Positions 1 to 9,701 of a DNA stretch of 56,878 bases are shown piece by piece. A program made the translations under genes and the position numbers. The notes beneath the pieces were generated by a model. That model was not told the DNA's origin and ran no database searches. It was given only the letters and a program-made list of their open reading frames with translations. Source of the stretch: JABFRJ01 sp033812735. Its GTDB lineage: Bacteria; Pseudomonadota; Alphaproteobacteria; Rhizobiales; Hyphomicrobiaceae. The DNA lies in assembly GCA_033812735.1 (NCBI GenBank), contig JAPXTA010000012.1, forward strand, positions 1 through 56,878. Reading direction: 5' to 3'. How positions within the stretch are numbered: the stretch's first letter is position 1; each line of letters opens with the position of its first letter.

Positions 1-2
1 CG

Positions 3-1538
3 CAGGTCAACGTGATGACGCACGCGATCAAGGCGCGGCGGACGCGCGGCGCGAAGATCGTCGCGATCGACATCTATCAGAACGACACGATGAAGCAGGC
101 CGACGTGGCGCTATGCCTGCGCCCCGGCACGGATGGCGCGCTGGCCTGCGCCGTGATGCACGTGCTGTTTCGCGACGGCCATGCCAACTGGGACTATCTC
201 AACCGCTACACGGATTGCCCGCGCGAACTCGAAGCACACTTGCGCGATAAGACGCCGGCTTGGGCGAGCGCGATCACCGGACTTTCCGTCGAGGAGATCG
301 AGGCGTTCGCCAAGATGGTCGGGACGACGCCGAAAACATACTTCCGATTGGGCTACGGGTTCGCTCGCCAGCGCAACGGCGCCCACAACATGCATGCGGC
401 GTCGTGCATTCCTGCGGTGACGGGCGCTTGGCTCAACGAAGGCGGCGGTGCGTTCCACAACAACGGGGCGATCTTCCATTGGAACAAGTCGCTGATCGAG
501 GGACACGACGCGATCGATCCGACAGTCCGCGTGTTCGATCAGAGCCGGATCGGTGACGTGCTGACGGGCAATCCGGCCGATCTCAAGGGTGGTGCGCCTG
601 TGACGGCTTTGTTCATCCAAAACATGAACCCGGTGCAGGTCGCGCCGGAGCAGCGGAAAGTGAAAGCCGGATTTGCGCGCGACGACCTGTTCGTGTGCAC
701 GCATGAGCACTTCATGACGGCGACCGCTGAAGCGTCCGACATCGTGCTGCCGGCGACGCAGTTCCTCGAACATGACGATCTCTATCAGGCGGGCGGACAG
801 CAGCATATCCTGATGGGACCGAAGCTGATCGATGCGCCCGGCGAATGCCGCAGCAATCACGATGTGATCGTCGGCCTCGCGAAGCGGGTCGGCGCTGTGC
901 ATCGCGGGTTCGACATGAGCCCGCGCGAGATCATCGACTGGACACTGAAAAACTCGGGCTGGGGCGATATCGGCCGGCTCGAAGCGGACAAATGGATCGA
1001 TTGCCAGCCGGACTTCGAGACGGCGCACTACATCAATGGCTTTGGCTATCCGGACGGCAAGTTCCGGTTCAAGCCCGATTGGGCGCAAGTGCCGGTGCCG
1101 CATCCGGAGCTTGGGCTTTCAAGCGCCATGCCGACGCTGCCCGATCACTGGGATGTCCTTGAGAAGGCGGATGACGCGCATCCGTTCCGGCTTGCGACGT
1201 CGCCGTCGCGCGGCTTTCTCAATTCGTCGTTCAACGAGATGCCGTCGAGCCGCAAGCGTGAGGGCAAGCCGCGCGCGAAGATCCATCCCGACGATCTCGC
1301 CAAGCTCGGCATTGGCGACGGCGCGAAGATCCGCATGGGCAACGAGCGTGGCGAGATCCGCTTGGAGGCGGAAGCGTTCGCGGGGGTTCGAGCGGGGGTG
1401 GTGATCGTCGAAGGTATCCATCCGAACGACATGTTCGAGGGCGGTGAAGGCATCAATACGCTGACTTCCGCCGTGCAGGGTGCGCCCTATGGCGGTGCGC
1501 CGTTCCACGACAACAAAGTTTGGATCAAGGCTCTCTGA
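3..1538 (+). CDS. Molybdopterin-dependent oxidoreductase, C-terminal part (5' partial)
   Basis: The frame is open back to the window edge, so the N-terminus (Fe-S and first molybdopterin domains) lies outside; the internal GTG at 12 is not a credible start. The visible ~510 residues resemble the BisC/formate-dehydrogenase-like family that binds bis-MGD. The first third has the molybdopterin-binding fold (AIDIYQNDT, RPGTDGALACAVM), then GYGFARQRNGAHNM and IQNMNPVQVAPEQ, then ATAEASDIVLPATQFLEHDD. The last ~120 residues form the molydopterin dinucleotide-binding domain (SPSRGFLNSSFNE, KIHPDDLAKLGIGDG). The substrate cannot be deduced. The stop is followed after 2 bases by the DUF924 gene, suggesting co-transcription. 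Confidence 0.9.
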   Translation, partial: QVNVMTHAIKARRTRGAKIVAIDIYQNDTMKQADVALCLRPGTDGALACAVMHVLFRDGHANWDYLNRYTDCPRELEAHLRDKTPAWASAITGLSVEEIEAFAKMVGTTPKTYFRLGYGFARQRNGAHNMHAASCIPAVTGAWLNEGGGAFHNNGAIFHWNKSLIEGHDAIDPTVRVFDQSRIGDVLTGNPADLKGGAPVTALFIQNMNPVQVAPEQRKVKAGFARDDLFVCTHEHFMTATAEASDIVLPATQFLEHDDLYQAGGQQHILMGPKLIDAPGECRSNHDVIVGLAKRVGAVHRGFDMSPREIIDWTLKNSGWGDIGRLEADKWIDCQPDFETAHYINGFGYPDGKFRFKPDWAQVPVPHPELGLSSAMPTLPDHWDVLEKADDAHPFRLATSPSRGFLNSSFNEMPSSRKREGKPRAKIHPDDLAKLGIGDGAKIRMGNERGEIRLEAEAFAGVRAGVVIVEGIHPNDMFEGGEGINTLTSAVQGAPYGGAPFHDNKVWIKAL

Positions 1539-1540
1539 TC

Positions 1541-2089
1541 ATGGATGAAGCGACCGTGACGGCCGTCCTGCGCTTCTGGTTCGCGGAGTTGTCGGAAGCG
1601 CAATGGTTCAAGGTGGATCCGGCGGTGGATCAACTTATTCGCGAGCGGTTTCTCGGCTTGTATGAAGCGACGGCACGCGAAACGCCCGCGGATGCGACGG
1701 CTATACCCTCGGTTGCGCTCGCGACCGTCATCGTGCTCGATCAATTCCCGCGCAATATGTTCCGCGGCACGCCTCGTGCCTTTGCGACCGATGCACAAGC
1801 CCTTGCGGTTGCGACGGACGCCGTCGACCTTGGGATCGATGTCCTGCTGACGCCGCAAGAGCGGGTGTTTCTCTATCTGCCGTTCGAACATGCCGAGAGC
1901 CCGGCAGCGCAGGCGCAATCGGTTATGCTCTTCGAGAAGCTCGGCGAGGACAACTTCCTCGACTATGCAAAGCGGCACAAAGTCATCATCGATCGCTTCG
2001 GGCGGTTTCCGCACCGCAACGCGATCCTCGGGCGCGCATCGACGGCCGAGGAAATTGCGTTCCTGAAGGAGCCCGGCAGCGCGTTCTGA
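1541..2089 (+). CDS. DUF924 family protein
   Basis: A 182-residue helical protein with the DUF924 features: N-terminal VLRFWFAELSEAQWFKVD, the central VIVLDQFPRNMFRGTPRAFATD block, and YLPFEHAESPAAQ. The family has a TPR-like fold and no established activity. The ATG at 1541 is chosen because it lies 2 bases after the preceding stop; an in-frame start at 1520 would overlap the oxidoreductase. It ends back to back with the convergent gene at 2090. Confidence 0.9.
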   Translation: MDEATVTAVLRFWFAELSEAQWFKVDPAVDQLIRERFLGLYEATARETPADATAIPSVALATVIVLDQFPRNMFRGTPRAFATDAQALAVATDAVDLGIDVLLTPQERVFLYLPFEHAESPAAQAQSVMLFEKLGEDNFLDYAKRHKVIIDRFGRFPHRNAILGRASTAEEIAFLKEPGSAF

Positions 2090-2476
2090 TCAGACCGAGG
2101 CCGCGGCAGCCGCGACGGCCGATGGCTCGGCATCGGGGATCGGTTCATCCAAGATGTGCTCGACCGTCTGTAGAAGCTTGGTCGCCGCAAGCTCGACGAG
2201 ACGCGCATACTGCTCGATGTCTTCCGGCTTCAGCTCTGCCGTGCATTGGCCTTTCAGCCATGCCGAGAATTCGATCAGGACGGTCAGCGGGACATCAGAC
2301 GTTTCAGATACGTTCGAGACCACGCGGTCCTTGAAGCGCTTGGCGAGCTCCATCTTCAAGCGCGACGCTTCCTCCAGGCGCAAGATGTCGTTGCGCAACA
2401 CCGCATCGTGCATGAGCAGCGCGTAGTCGCTCATCAGCGACTTGGACAACGTTTGTGGATTGGTCGGCGTCATCAT
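2090..2476 (-). CDS. Hypothetical helical protein
   Basis: A 128-residue protein that I do not recognise. It has no signal peptide or membrane segment. Residues ~15-60 are strongly helical and charged (RLEEASRLKMELAKRFKDR), and the C-terminus is an Ala-rich tail. The adjacent Met2 (2473) is an alternative start. It shares no operon with its convergent neighbour. Reading-frame bias is typical of the chromosome here, so it is probably a real cytoplasmic protein of the lineage. Confidence 0.65.
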   Translation of the reverse strand: MMTPTNPQTLSKSLMSDYALLMHDAVLRNDILRLEEASRLKMELAKRFKDRVVSNVSETSDVPLTVLIEFSAWLKGQCTAELKPEDIEQYARLVELAATKLLQTVEHILDEPIPDAEPSAVAAAAASV

Positions 2477-2646
2477 GGCCCGTCACTCGATATCGAGAGG
2501 CAGACCGTAAGACTACTGAGGAAAGGCGACGTGAAAAACTTCACTAAAATTGTAACTATCGCGCGATTTTGCTCACTCGGTGCCTATCGGCCAGATGCCT
2601 ATCGGCAAGGCCGGGCGCAGCGTTTACGCCCGGTTAACTACGACCG

Positions 2647-3093
2647 TCAGCGGCGGTACTGGAGGAAGGGTGACTTGGTCGCGACCTGATCGTAGAGCCC
2701 GCGAGCGCGATAGTTGAATTCCTGCGTCGCCCAATAGGTCCGTGTCGCCCCGACCTTATCGGCTTCGGCATATACGGCTTCGATCAGTTTGCGGCCGACG
2801 CCACCTGCGCGCAACGCGGGATCAACGAACAGATCTTCGAGATAGCAGTACCAGGTCTTCGACCAGGTCGAGCGGTGGAAGATGTAGTGGGCGATGCCGA
2901 TAGGTTTGTCGGTTTCATCGACCGCAACGAGGCCGCGATGGACGTGCTCGGCGCCGGACATGAGGCGCTCCCACGTGATTTCGACCACATCGTCGGCGAC
3001 CTTGGATTTGTAAAATTCGATGTAGGCGAGGAAGAGTTTCCTCCAAGCGTCCTTGTCCTTGGCTTCTAGCGGGCGGATCCGGTACGTCGCCAT
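2647..3093 (-). CDS. GNAT family N-acetyltransferase
   Basis: A 148-residue single-domain GNAT enzyme. It shows the N-terminal IRPLEAKDKDAWRKLF strand-helix, the acetyl-CoA-binding motif A (LEDLFVDPALRAGGVGRKLI, with the R-x-x-G-x-G loop RAGGVG near residues 96-101) and the C-terminal RARGLYDQVA segment. The substrate is unknown. It lies 37 bases upstream of the mutL stop on the same strand and probably has its own promoter in the 170-base gap facing 2476. Confidence 0.9.
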   Translation of the reverse strand: MATYRIRPLEAKDKDAWRKLFLAYIEFYKSKVADDVVEITWERLMSGAEHVHRGLVAVDETDKPIGIAHYIFHRSTWSKTWYCYLEDLFVDPALRAGGVGRKLIEAVYAEADKVGATRTYWATQEFNYRARGLYDQVATKSPFLQYRR

Positions 3094-3130
3094 CGATCAC
3101 TCTCCGTGAGACTACATTGTCAGACTACAT

Positions 3131-4978
3131 TCACCGGCGGCCGAAGAGGCGCTCGATATCACCGCGCTTCAACTCGACATACGTCGGGCGGCCATGGTTG
3201 CATTGGCCAGAGTGCGGCGTCGCCTCCATCTCACGAAGGAGAGCGTTCATTTCCTCGGGCGTCAGCTTGCGGCCGGCGCGTACGCTGCCATGACAGGCCA
3301 TGGTCGCGCAAACGGCTTCGAGGCGGGTCTTCAGCGCCGTCCGGTCGGCGTCGCCCGTCAACTCGGCGGCCAGATCCTTCACCAGCCCCACGATATCGGT
3401 GCTGCCGAGAAGCGCGGGCGTCTCGCGGACGGCGACCGCTTCCGCACCAAAGGCTTCGAGCACGAGCCCCAGTTCAGCCAACTCGGGCGCGGCATCGTCG
3501 AGCGCCGCCACCTCGTCCGGATCGAGAGTGACGACCTCGGGAATGAGCAACATCTGGCGGGCGACCCCACCAGACGACAGCTGCGCCTTCATGCGCTCGT
3601 AGACGAGCCGCTCGTGGGCTGCATGCTGGTCGACGATGACGACGGAGTCTTCCGTTTCCGCGACGATGTAGGTCGAATGCAGCTGGGCGCGAGCGGCGCC
3701 GAGCGGCCGGCGTGTCAGCTCGGGCTCGGGCGCCTCGCGTGCCGCCGCGGCATTGGCACTGTAAGCCGCTAGGCCCGACAGGGGTGCTTGCATCGCGTCC
3801 GTCAGTCGCGGCGACAGCGGCGCGCGGTAGGACGATTGCGGCGCATCGGCGAAGCCCGATGAGGTCTGCGGTTGCGTTGCGGGGTCGTAAGAGCCGGAAG
3901 ACGGGGCAGGATATGCCGCCGGAGATACCGATGCGGCAAGGGTCTCGAGGGTGCGTGCGCCGCCGAAGGCCGAGGCGCGATGGCCGGCCGCTTCGAGGGC
4001 ATGACGCAGCGCATTGATCATCAAGCTGCGGACGGTTGCCGATTCGCGAAAGCGGACTTCTGCCTTCGTCGGATGCACGTTGACGTCGACGTCGCGCGGA
4101 TCGAGCTCCAGAAAGAGTGCGAACAGGGGGTGGCGCCCCTTCGGAATGAGATCGCCATAGGCGGCGCGAACAGCACCGAGCAGAAGGCGATCGCGGACCG
4201 GCCTTGCATTGACGAACAGGAACTGCTGGGCGGCATCGTTGCGGTGGAGCGTCGGCAGAGCGGCGAAGCCTTGCACCGCCATCCGCTCCTTCGCGGCCTC
4301 GATTTGAAGCGCGTCGTCGAGGAACTCGCGGCCCATGATGCGGCCAAGACGCGAGAGAAGGGCTTTCCCATCGTCGCCAGTAGCGGGCATGTGCAGCGGT
4401 GCGCGCTCGCCGGTGACGAGCGTGAACGAGATTTCCGGATGCGCCATGGCGAGGCGCTTCACCGTCTCTGATATCGCCATGTTTTCGGCGCGCTCGGACT
4501 TCAAGAACTTGAGGCGCGCGGGCGTTGCGGAGAAAAGCTCACGGACTTCGACGATAGTCCCTGGGTTGAGCGCCGCCGGCCCGACGGCGCCCTTGTCGCC
4601 ACGATCGACGACGATACCGAGGCCCGACGTGGCATCGTGCCGCCGCGACTTGACGGCAAGGTGCGCGATCGAGCCGATCGAGGGCAAGGCCTCGCCGCGA
4701 AACCCGAGCGACTGAATGTTGAAGAGATCGTCCTCGTGCAGCTTCGACGTGGCGTGACGCTCGACCGCGAGACGGAGATCATCCGCGCCCATGCCGCTGC
4801 CGTTGTCGGTAACGCGCAACAGGGACAGCCCGCCGCCCGCCGCGACGATTTCGATGTCGGTTGCCCCGGCGTCGATGGCGTTCTCGACCAGCTCTTTCAC
4901 GACGCTCGCCGGACGCTCGATCACCTCACCGGCAGCGATGCGGTTGATGGTCTCGGGCGATAGCTGGCGGATGGCCAT
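3131..4978 (-). CDS. mutL: DNA mismatch repair protein MutL
   Basis: 615 residues, normal MutL length. The N-terminal GHKL ATPase has the catalytic region LVENAIDAGAT (31-40), the DNGSG loop (58-62) and GFRGEAL (92-98). A low-complexity linker (~330-420) precedes the C-terminal dimerisation/endonuclease domain. This domain carries an intact DQHAAHERLVYE motif starting at Asp450, so the protein should be a nicking MutL, as expected for a lineage without MutH. The C-terminal CHGSVRAGRKLT and GQCNHGRPT match. It follows pgi by 11 bases, probably in one transcript. Confidence 0.97.
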   Translation of the reverse strand: MAIRQLSPETINRIAAGEVIERPASVVKELVENAIDAGATDIEIVAAGGGLSLLRVTDNGSGMGADDLRLAVERHATSKLHEDDLFNIQSLGFRGEALPSIGSIAHLAVKSRRHDATSGLGIVVDRGDKGAVGPAALNPGTIVEVRELFSATPARLKFLKSERAENMAISETVKRLAMAHPEISFTLVTGERAPLHMPATGDDGKALLSRLGRIMGREFLDDALQIEAAKERMAVQGFAALPTLHRNDAAQQFLFVNARPVRDRLLLGAVRAAYGDLIPKGRHPLFALFLELDPRDVDVNVHPTKAEVRFRESATVRSLMINALRHALEAAGHRASAFGGARTLETLAASVSPAAYPAPSSGSYDPATQPQTSSGFADAPQSSYRAPLSPRLTDAMQAPLSGLAAYSANAAAAREAPEPELTRRPLGAARAQLHSTYIVAETEDSVVIVDQHAAHERLVYERMKAQLSSGGVARQMLLIPEVVTLDPDEVAALDDAAPELAELGLVLEAFGAEAVAVRETPALLGSTDIVGLVKDLAAELTGDADRTALKTRLEAVCATMACHGSVRAGRKLTPEEMNALLREMEATPHSGQCNHGRPTYVELKRGDIERLFGRR

Positions 4979-4989
4979 GGGCGCGCGGG

Positions 4990-6357
4990 TCAGCTTTTCG
5001 CGAGACGCTCGCGCGTCAAAATCTTGGCGAGTTCGACGGCCGGCTGGTCATAGGGATCGACGCCGATCAGATCGGCCATGAACACGGTCTCGAGCATGAA
5101 GTGCATGAGCAGCGCCCCCATCGAGGCTTCGTCGAGGCGCGCAATGTCGATCAAGCGGACGGGGCGGCCAGCCTTGGCGAGAGCCTCAGGCACCGCAGCG
5201 CTTTGGGCGGCGACGAGATCGCCGATGGTCTTGCCACCAAGGAACTCGATGCCCGCCGCCTTGGCGAGCTTGGCGCTGAGTTTCGGCCCGAGGCCAGCGG
5301 CGGGCGTTCGAATGATCGTGATCAGGTGGTCGCGCGGGCCGTCCTGAAACAGCTGCAGCTGGCTGTGCTGATCGAGCGGACCGAGGCAGGCGATGGGGCT
5401 CGTCCCCTTGCCGCCTTTGCCAAGGCTTTCGGCCCAGAGCTGTACGAACCAATGGGAGAACGAGCCCAGGCGGTCGGTGTAGGGCATCATGACATGCGTG
5501 GAGACGCCGTGTTCCGCGAGCAACGCTGCGGCCACAGCGGCGCCCACGGCTGCCGGGACGTCGTTCGTGGACTTGGCCGAGAGCATTTGATCGACGACGG
5601 CTCTGGCGCCCTTGCGGATGGCGCGCACATCAAGGCCGCGTGCGAGCGCCGGCAGAAGGCCCACGTTGGACAGCACGGAGAAGCGGCCGCCGATGCCGGT
5701 GTGATGCTCGAGCATCGGAATCTTGTGAGCCGCGAGGAGGGATCGCAGACCATTGGTTTTGCCGACAACCGATGGCTCGGTAAGCCCGAGAAAGAGTGCA
5801 GGGATCTTCTCGGCGAGGCCAGCCTTCTGGACGGCGGCAAGCGTGGCGATGGCTTGGGCGAGCGTTTCGACGGTGCCGCCCGATTTCGACGTGAGCACGA
5901 AGCGGGTCGAGGCGAGATCGAGGTTGGCGAGTGCGGCGTCAAGCGTGACGGGATCGAGGTTGTCGTAAAAGCGGGTGCGTGGGCGTTTGCGGCTTTCCCC
6001 ATCGAAGAGGCCGGGGATGTTCCAGCCTGCGAGCTGGGCCAGGGTCTGGCCGCCGAGACCGGAGCCGCCGGTGCCAAAAAAGACGATCGTCTTCGCGCCC
6101 TTGGACAACTTGGCAAGAGCTGCTTCGGCGGCGACGATGTCGGCCTCGTCTTCGGCAATCCGCAGGAACGCCAAAGTCCGGTCGCGGTATGCGACGGCGA
6201 GCTTGTTGCGCGTCGTCTCCGTGCGCGTGATTTCGGCGGCGAGGCGCGACGGCTTCAAGCCGAATTTGCCGATGGCGTCAGTCAAACAGCCATCGACCGA
6301 CTGGCGATAGACGCCGCCGTCCTTGGCAAAATCGATCTTGGTATTTTTGGCGGCCAT
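4990..6357 (-). CDS. pgi: Glucose-6-phosphate isomerase (short divergent form)
   Basis: 455 residues, shorter than the ~550-residue enterobacterial enzyme. It interconverts glucose-6-P and fructose-6-P. Phosphosugar-binding SIS motifs are visible: FFGTGGSGLGGQTLAQ near residue 95, VLTSKSGGTVETL, and IGGRFSVLSNVGLLPA. The C-terminal GVDPYDQPAVELAK is the PGI signature around the catalytic lysine side. The ATG at 6357 is followed by MAAKNTKIDFAKDGG, a plausible N-terminus. It is upstream of mutL in the same direction. Confidence 0.92.
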   Translation of the reverse strand: MAAKNTKIDFAKDGGVYRQSVDGCLTDAIGKFGLKPSRLAAEITRTETTRNKLAVAYRDRTLAFLRIAEDEADIVAAEAALAKLSKGAKTIVFFGTGGSGLGGQTLAQLAGWNIPGLFDGESRKRPRTRFYDNLDPVTLDAALANLDLASTRFVLTSKSGGTVETLAQAIATLAAVQKAGLAEKIPALFLGLTEPSVVGKTNGLRSLLAAHKIPMLEHHTGIGGRFSVLSNVGLLPALARGLDVRAIRKGARAVVDQMLSAKSTNDVPAAVGAAVAAALLAEHGVSTHVMMPYTDRLGSFSHWFVQLWAESLGKGGKGTSPIACLGPLDQHSQLQLFQDGPRDHLITIIRTPAAGLGPKLSAKLAKAAGIEFLGGKTIGDLVAAQSAAVPEALAKAGRPVRLIDIARLDEASMGALLMHFMLETVFMADLIGVDPYDQPAVELAKILTRERLAKS

Positions 6358-6481
6358 GTCTCGTTCCAGCGGCTATCAGCCGGCACGGGTTGCAACAACA
6401 ATCGCACCGTGCCTAACGCGACTCGCCGCCCGCGCCAAGGCATCGTAACGCAGGGCGCGAACAACTCACCAAGACTTCGGC

Positions 6482-8143
6482 TCAAGGCAACGGATTGCGA
6501 TCGGCGAATTCGAGACGGAAATGCGTGCCGGGCGATTGGGGATCGGGGGTGGCGTCGCTCTCGACCAGGCGGATGGTGCCGCCATGGGCGGTGACCAGCT
6601 CGTGCGCAATGGCGAGGCCAAGCCCCGATCCGCCGCGGCGGGTCGAGCCCTGGAACGCTTGAAAGAGGTAAGTTCGTGCGCGAGGCGGCAGGCCCGGCCC
6701 GGTATCGACGAGATCGATGATCACCCGCTGGCCGGCGCGCTCGGCCTTGATGGCGATCGCGCCATTGCGGGCAGGGCTACGGCTCTCGATGGCTTGCAGA
6801 CTGTTGCGAACGAGATTCGAGAACACGCGATAGAGTTGATCCTTGTCGCCGTCGAGACGCAGCCCCGGATCGATCTCGACGCGCCAATCGATGTGCGGAT
6901 CGGACGAGAGGCGCGGCAGACCTTGGCTGTCGCCGACTTCCTCGATCAACGGACGGAGCAGGAAGGGCTCACGGCGCGGCGGCGGCTCGGCGGCCCTGCC
7001 GAAGCGCAGCGTGTCATTGCAGAAGGCGATGGCGCGATCGAGCGAGGCGATCAGCTTTGGGGCGAAACGCTGGACGCGGGGATCATTGACGCTCGTCAGA
7101 TTGTCTGAGAGCAACTGCACGTTCGCCAGCATGTTGCGCATGTCATGATTGATCTTGCTGACGGCGAGACCCAAGGCCGCAAGCCGGTTTTTCTGGGCGA
7201 GGAGCTGATTGAGCTCGCTCTGCATGTGCGCCAACTCGCGTTCGGCGGTGCCGATCTCGTCGGTGCGTGACGACGGGTTGATGACACGGCTCGCATCTTC
7301 CGGCGCGGCGCTGAAATGCTCCATGTTGCGCGTTATCCGGGTCAAGGGCCGGACGAACAGGCTATTGAGGGCGATATAGACGAGTGTTCCGGCGACAACA
7401 GAGATAACGATCGAGAGCGCCAGGATGTTGAGGCCGTGGCGGATCATCGCCTTGCGAAGCGGGCCCTGCGCCAAGACGATTTCGATGTAGTCGTTGCCGG
7501 TCATATTCGGCTGTCCGACAACGCGGATGAGGCGTTCGTCGCGGGTGAAGAACACCGTGACGGCATCCGCAATCAGGCTGGCGCGCGTCTGCAGCCAATC
7601 CCAGGGCGTCGAAGGCATGACGCTTTGCGCCGTCCGCAAGTCATAGCTCGCGGCGATATCGAGGTCCTCGTCTTCGCGGACGACCAGGCTGCGGCGCTCA
7701 GCACGCTTGATGGCGACCATGCGCACCTGTGCCGCGGTGAGTAGCTCATCGCGCATGCCGCCCGGCATTTCGCCGCCCGGGAAGGCTTCGGCCGCCAAGG
7801 CCGCGAGGCGGGCGACTGTCAGACGGTCGGACAGCCATTGGACGCGATAGTTGGCGATCGAGGGGACGAAGATGAGGACTTCGGCCAGCATGACGAAGAC
7901 GGCTGTCAGAGCCAAAAGCTTCGTCGAGAGGCCGAATCGGCGATTGCGAATGAAATTGGTGGCGGTCTCCCACAACGACGACGGCACCCGCGGCGATGCG
8001 GTCGCCTCGGCCTGGGGCGATGCCGGGACGCCTGCCCCGCCTGCCTGATCGATCCCTGTATCCCGTAGCACTGCGTCGTTCGCCGTTGTCAGGAGCCGCA
8101 GCGTCAGCCGCCCTCCCACCCCATGTAAGCATCCCACGACCAT
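6482..8143 (-). CDS. Membrane sensor histidine kinase (orphan)
   Basis: About 553 residues from the ATG at 8143. This start is chosen because it clears the upstream stop at 8181; an upstream in-frame ATG at 8254 would overlap that gene. The layout is a cytoplasmic N-terminus, TM1 (LLALTAVFVMLAEVLIFVP), a periplasmic sensor of ~170 residues, TM2 (ILALSIVISVVAGTLVYIAL), a HAMP-like linker and a DHp helix. The phosphoacceptor in KINHDMRNML is about His333. The HATPase domain has NLVRNSLQAI, VDTGPGLPP and GSGLGLAIAHELV. No response regulator is adjacent, so the cognate partner is elsewhere. It ends a three-gene reverse-strand cluster. Confidence 0.88.
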   Translation of the reverse strand: MVVGCLHGVGGRLTLRLLTTANDAVLRDTGIDQAGGAGVPASPQAEATASPRVPSSLWETATNFIRNRRFGLSTKLLALTAVFVMLAEVLIFVPSIANYRVQWLSDRLTVARLAALAAEAFPGGEMPGGMRDELLTAAQVRMVAIKRAERRSLVVREDEDLDIAASYDLRTAQSVMPSTPWDWLQTRASLIADAVTVFFTRDERLIRVVGQPNMTGNDYIEIVLAQGPLRKAMIRHGLNILALSIVISVVAGTLVYIALNSLFVRPLTRITRNMEHFSAAPEDASRVINPSSRTDEIGTAERELAHMQSELNQLLAQKNRLAALGLAVSKINHDMRNMLANVQLLSDNLTSVNDPRVQRFAPKLIASLDRAIAFCNDTLRFGRAAEPPPRREPFLLRPLIEEVGDSQGLPRLSSDPHIDWRVEIDPGLRLDGDKDQLYRVFSNLVRNSLQAIESRSPARNGAIAIKAERAGQRVIIDLVDTGPGLPPRARTYLFQAFQGSTRRGGSGLGLAIAHELVTAHGGTIRLVESDATPDPQSPGTHFRLEFADRNPLP

Positions 8144-8180
8144 AGAACGAGCCCGCCCCGGCAAATCCGGCGCAGCAGCG

Positions 8181-9701
8181 TTAACCGAACATCCGCAGCC
8201 AACTGACGAGCTTGCGGACGCCTGGGTTCGCGGCCTTGCCTGCATAGATGCCAAATGCGGCGCGTTTGGAGATTTCCGAAAGCGTCGGGTAGGGCGAGAT
8301 CCATTCGGTCATCGCTTTGATGTTCATGCCTTGGGATACGGCGAGGGACCACATCTGGATGAGTTCGCCGGCATGCTCGCCGGCTATGCCGGCGCCGAGG
8401 ATATTGCCGCGCTTGTCGGTCACGACCTTGACGAGGCCCTCGGTCGCGCGCTCCGCCTGGGCGCGGTCGTTCTCATGATAGGGCCACCGGTAGACGTTGA
8501 CCTTGCCGTGTAGTTTGCGAGCGGCTTCTTCATTGAGACCGATGTTGGCGATCTCAGGGTCGGTGTACGTGACCCAGGGGATGTGACCGGTCTTCACCTT
8601 GGCCGGCAGCCGGAACAGCGTGCGGCGAATGACGATGCCCGCGTGATAGTTGGCGACGTGGGTGAACTGCAGGCCGCCGATGACGTCGCCGATGGCGTAA
8701 ACGCGGCTATTGGAGGTGGTCAGGGCCTTCGAGACGGTAATGCCGGTGCGGTCGTACTTGATGCCGGCTGTGTCGAGGCCAAGATCGGCGACATTGGGTT
8801 TGCGACCCGCCGCAACGAGCAAGTGGGTCCCGTCGACGAACGATGGCTCGCCGTTTTCGGTCACCGCGACACGGATGCGGCCGAGTGTGCCTTCGATCCG
8901 TTCGACGCGGCAATCCTCGCGAATGACGATGCCTTCCGCGCGCAGCCGTTTGAGAGCGATTGCGGTCAGCTCAGGGTCGTCCTTGCCGAGCGCCTTCATG
9001 CCCTCGAGGACCGTTACGTCCGCGCCAAGGCGGCGATGCGCCTGGGCGAGTTCCATGCCGATGGGGCCGCCGCCGATGATGAGAAGGTGGGGTATCGGCG
9101 CCTTGTTGTCGAAGATGGTCTCGTTGGTGAAATAGGGGACGGCATCGAGACCGGGAATCGGGGGTACCGCCGGCGAGGAGCCTGTCGCGATGACGAAGCG
9201 GCGGGCCGTGATGCGGTTGTCGCCTGCCATGACCGTACGCTTGTCAACAAAGCGCGCGGCCGATTGGATGACGCGCACGCCGAGACCGGTAAAGCGTTCC
9301 ACGGAGTCGTTCGGTGCGATGGCCGCAATGACGCCTTTGACGTGGTCGTGGACGGCGACTGGATCGATCGCGGGGACGACCGGGCGAATGCCGAAGGGCG
9401 CTGACGTGCGCATCTGATGGGCGCGCCGGCCAGCCGCAATCATTGCCTTGGAGGGCACACAGCCGTAGTTCAGGCAATCACCACCCATCTTGTGCTTCTC
9501 GATGAGTATGACATCGACGCCAAGTTGAGCTGCCGCCGCCGCGACCGACAGACCGCCGGAGCCCGCGCCAATCACGCAAAGGTCGGCGTGCAAGTCTTGA
9601 ACACGGTCACTTTGGGCAAGGTCCGTCACGGTCTTCATGCGCGAGGCGTCGGGTGCGGATGCGCCATCGCGCAACAGTGCTGCGGGGGTCGGATCAACCA
9701 T
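8181..9701 (-). CDS. MerA/Lpd-like FAD-dependent pyridine nucleotide-disulfide oxidoreductase
   Basis: 506 residues. The FAD Rossmann motif is GAGSGG (45-50), the redox-active disulfide C76-x4-C81 lies in GGDCLNYGCVPSK, and the NAD(P) site is IIGGGPIGMELAQ. At the C-terminus the dihydrolipoamide dehydrogenase HxHPT motif reads SPYPTLSE: the active-site base His is replaced by Tyr. There is no heavy-metal domain and no C-terminal Cys pair, so it is neither a canonical Lpd nor a complete mercuric reductase. The substrate is unknown. It overlaps the upstream TVP38 gene by 8 bases, indicating translational coupling. Confidence 0.88.
   Translation of the reverse strand: MVDPTPAALLRDGASAPDASRMKTVTDLAQSDRVQDLHADLCVIGAGSGGLSVAAAAAQLGVDVILIEKHKMGGDCLNYGCVPSKAMIAAGRRAHQMRTSAPFGIRPVVPAIDPVAVHDHVKGVIAAIAPNDSVERFTGLGVRVIQSAARFVDKRTVMAGDNRITARRFVIATGSSPAVPPIPGLDAVPYFTNETIFDNKAPIPHLLIIGGGPIGMELAQAHRRLGADVTVLEGMKALGKDDPELTAIALKRLRAEGIVIREDCRVERIEGTLGRIRVAVTENGEPSFVDGTHLLVAAGRKPNVADLGLDTAGIKYDRTGITVSKALTTSNSRVYAIGDVIGGLQFTHVANYHAGIVIRRTLFRLPAKVKTGHIPWVTYTDPEIANIGLNEEAARKLHGKVNVYRWPYHENDRAQAERATEGLVKVVTDKRGNILGAGIAGEHAGELIQMWSLAVSQGMNIKAMTEWISPYPTLSEISKRAAFGIYAGKAANPGVRKLVSWLRMFG

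Noticed and set aside
5101..6594. A long forward frame of ~500 codons
   Set aside because: It is antisense to pgi, with an Arg/Gly/Asp-rich composition typical of shadows in high-G+C DNA.
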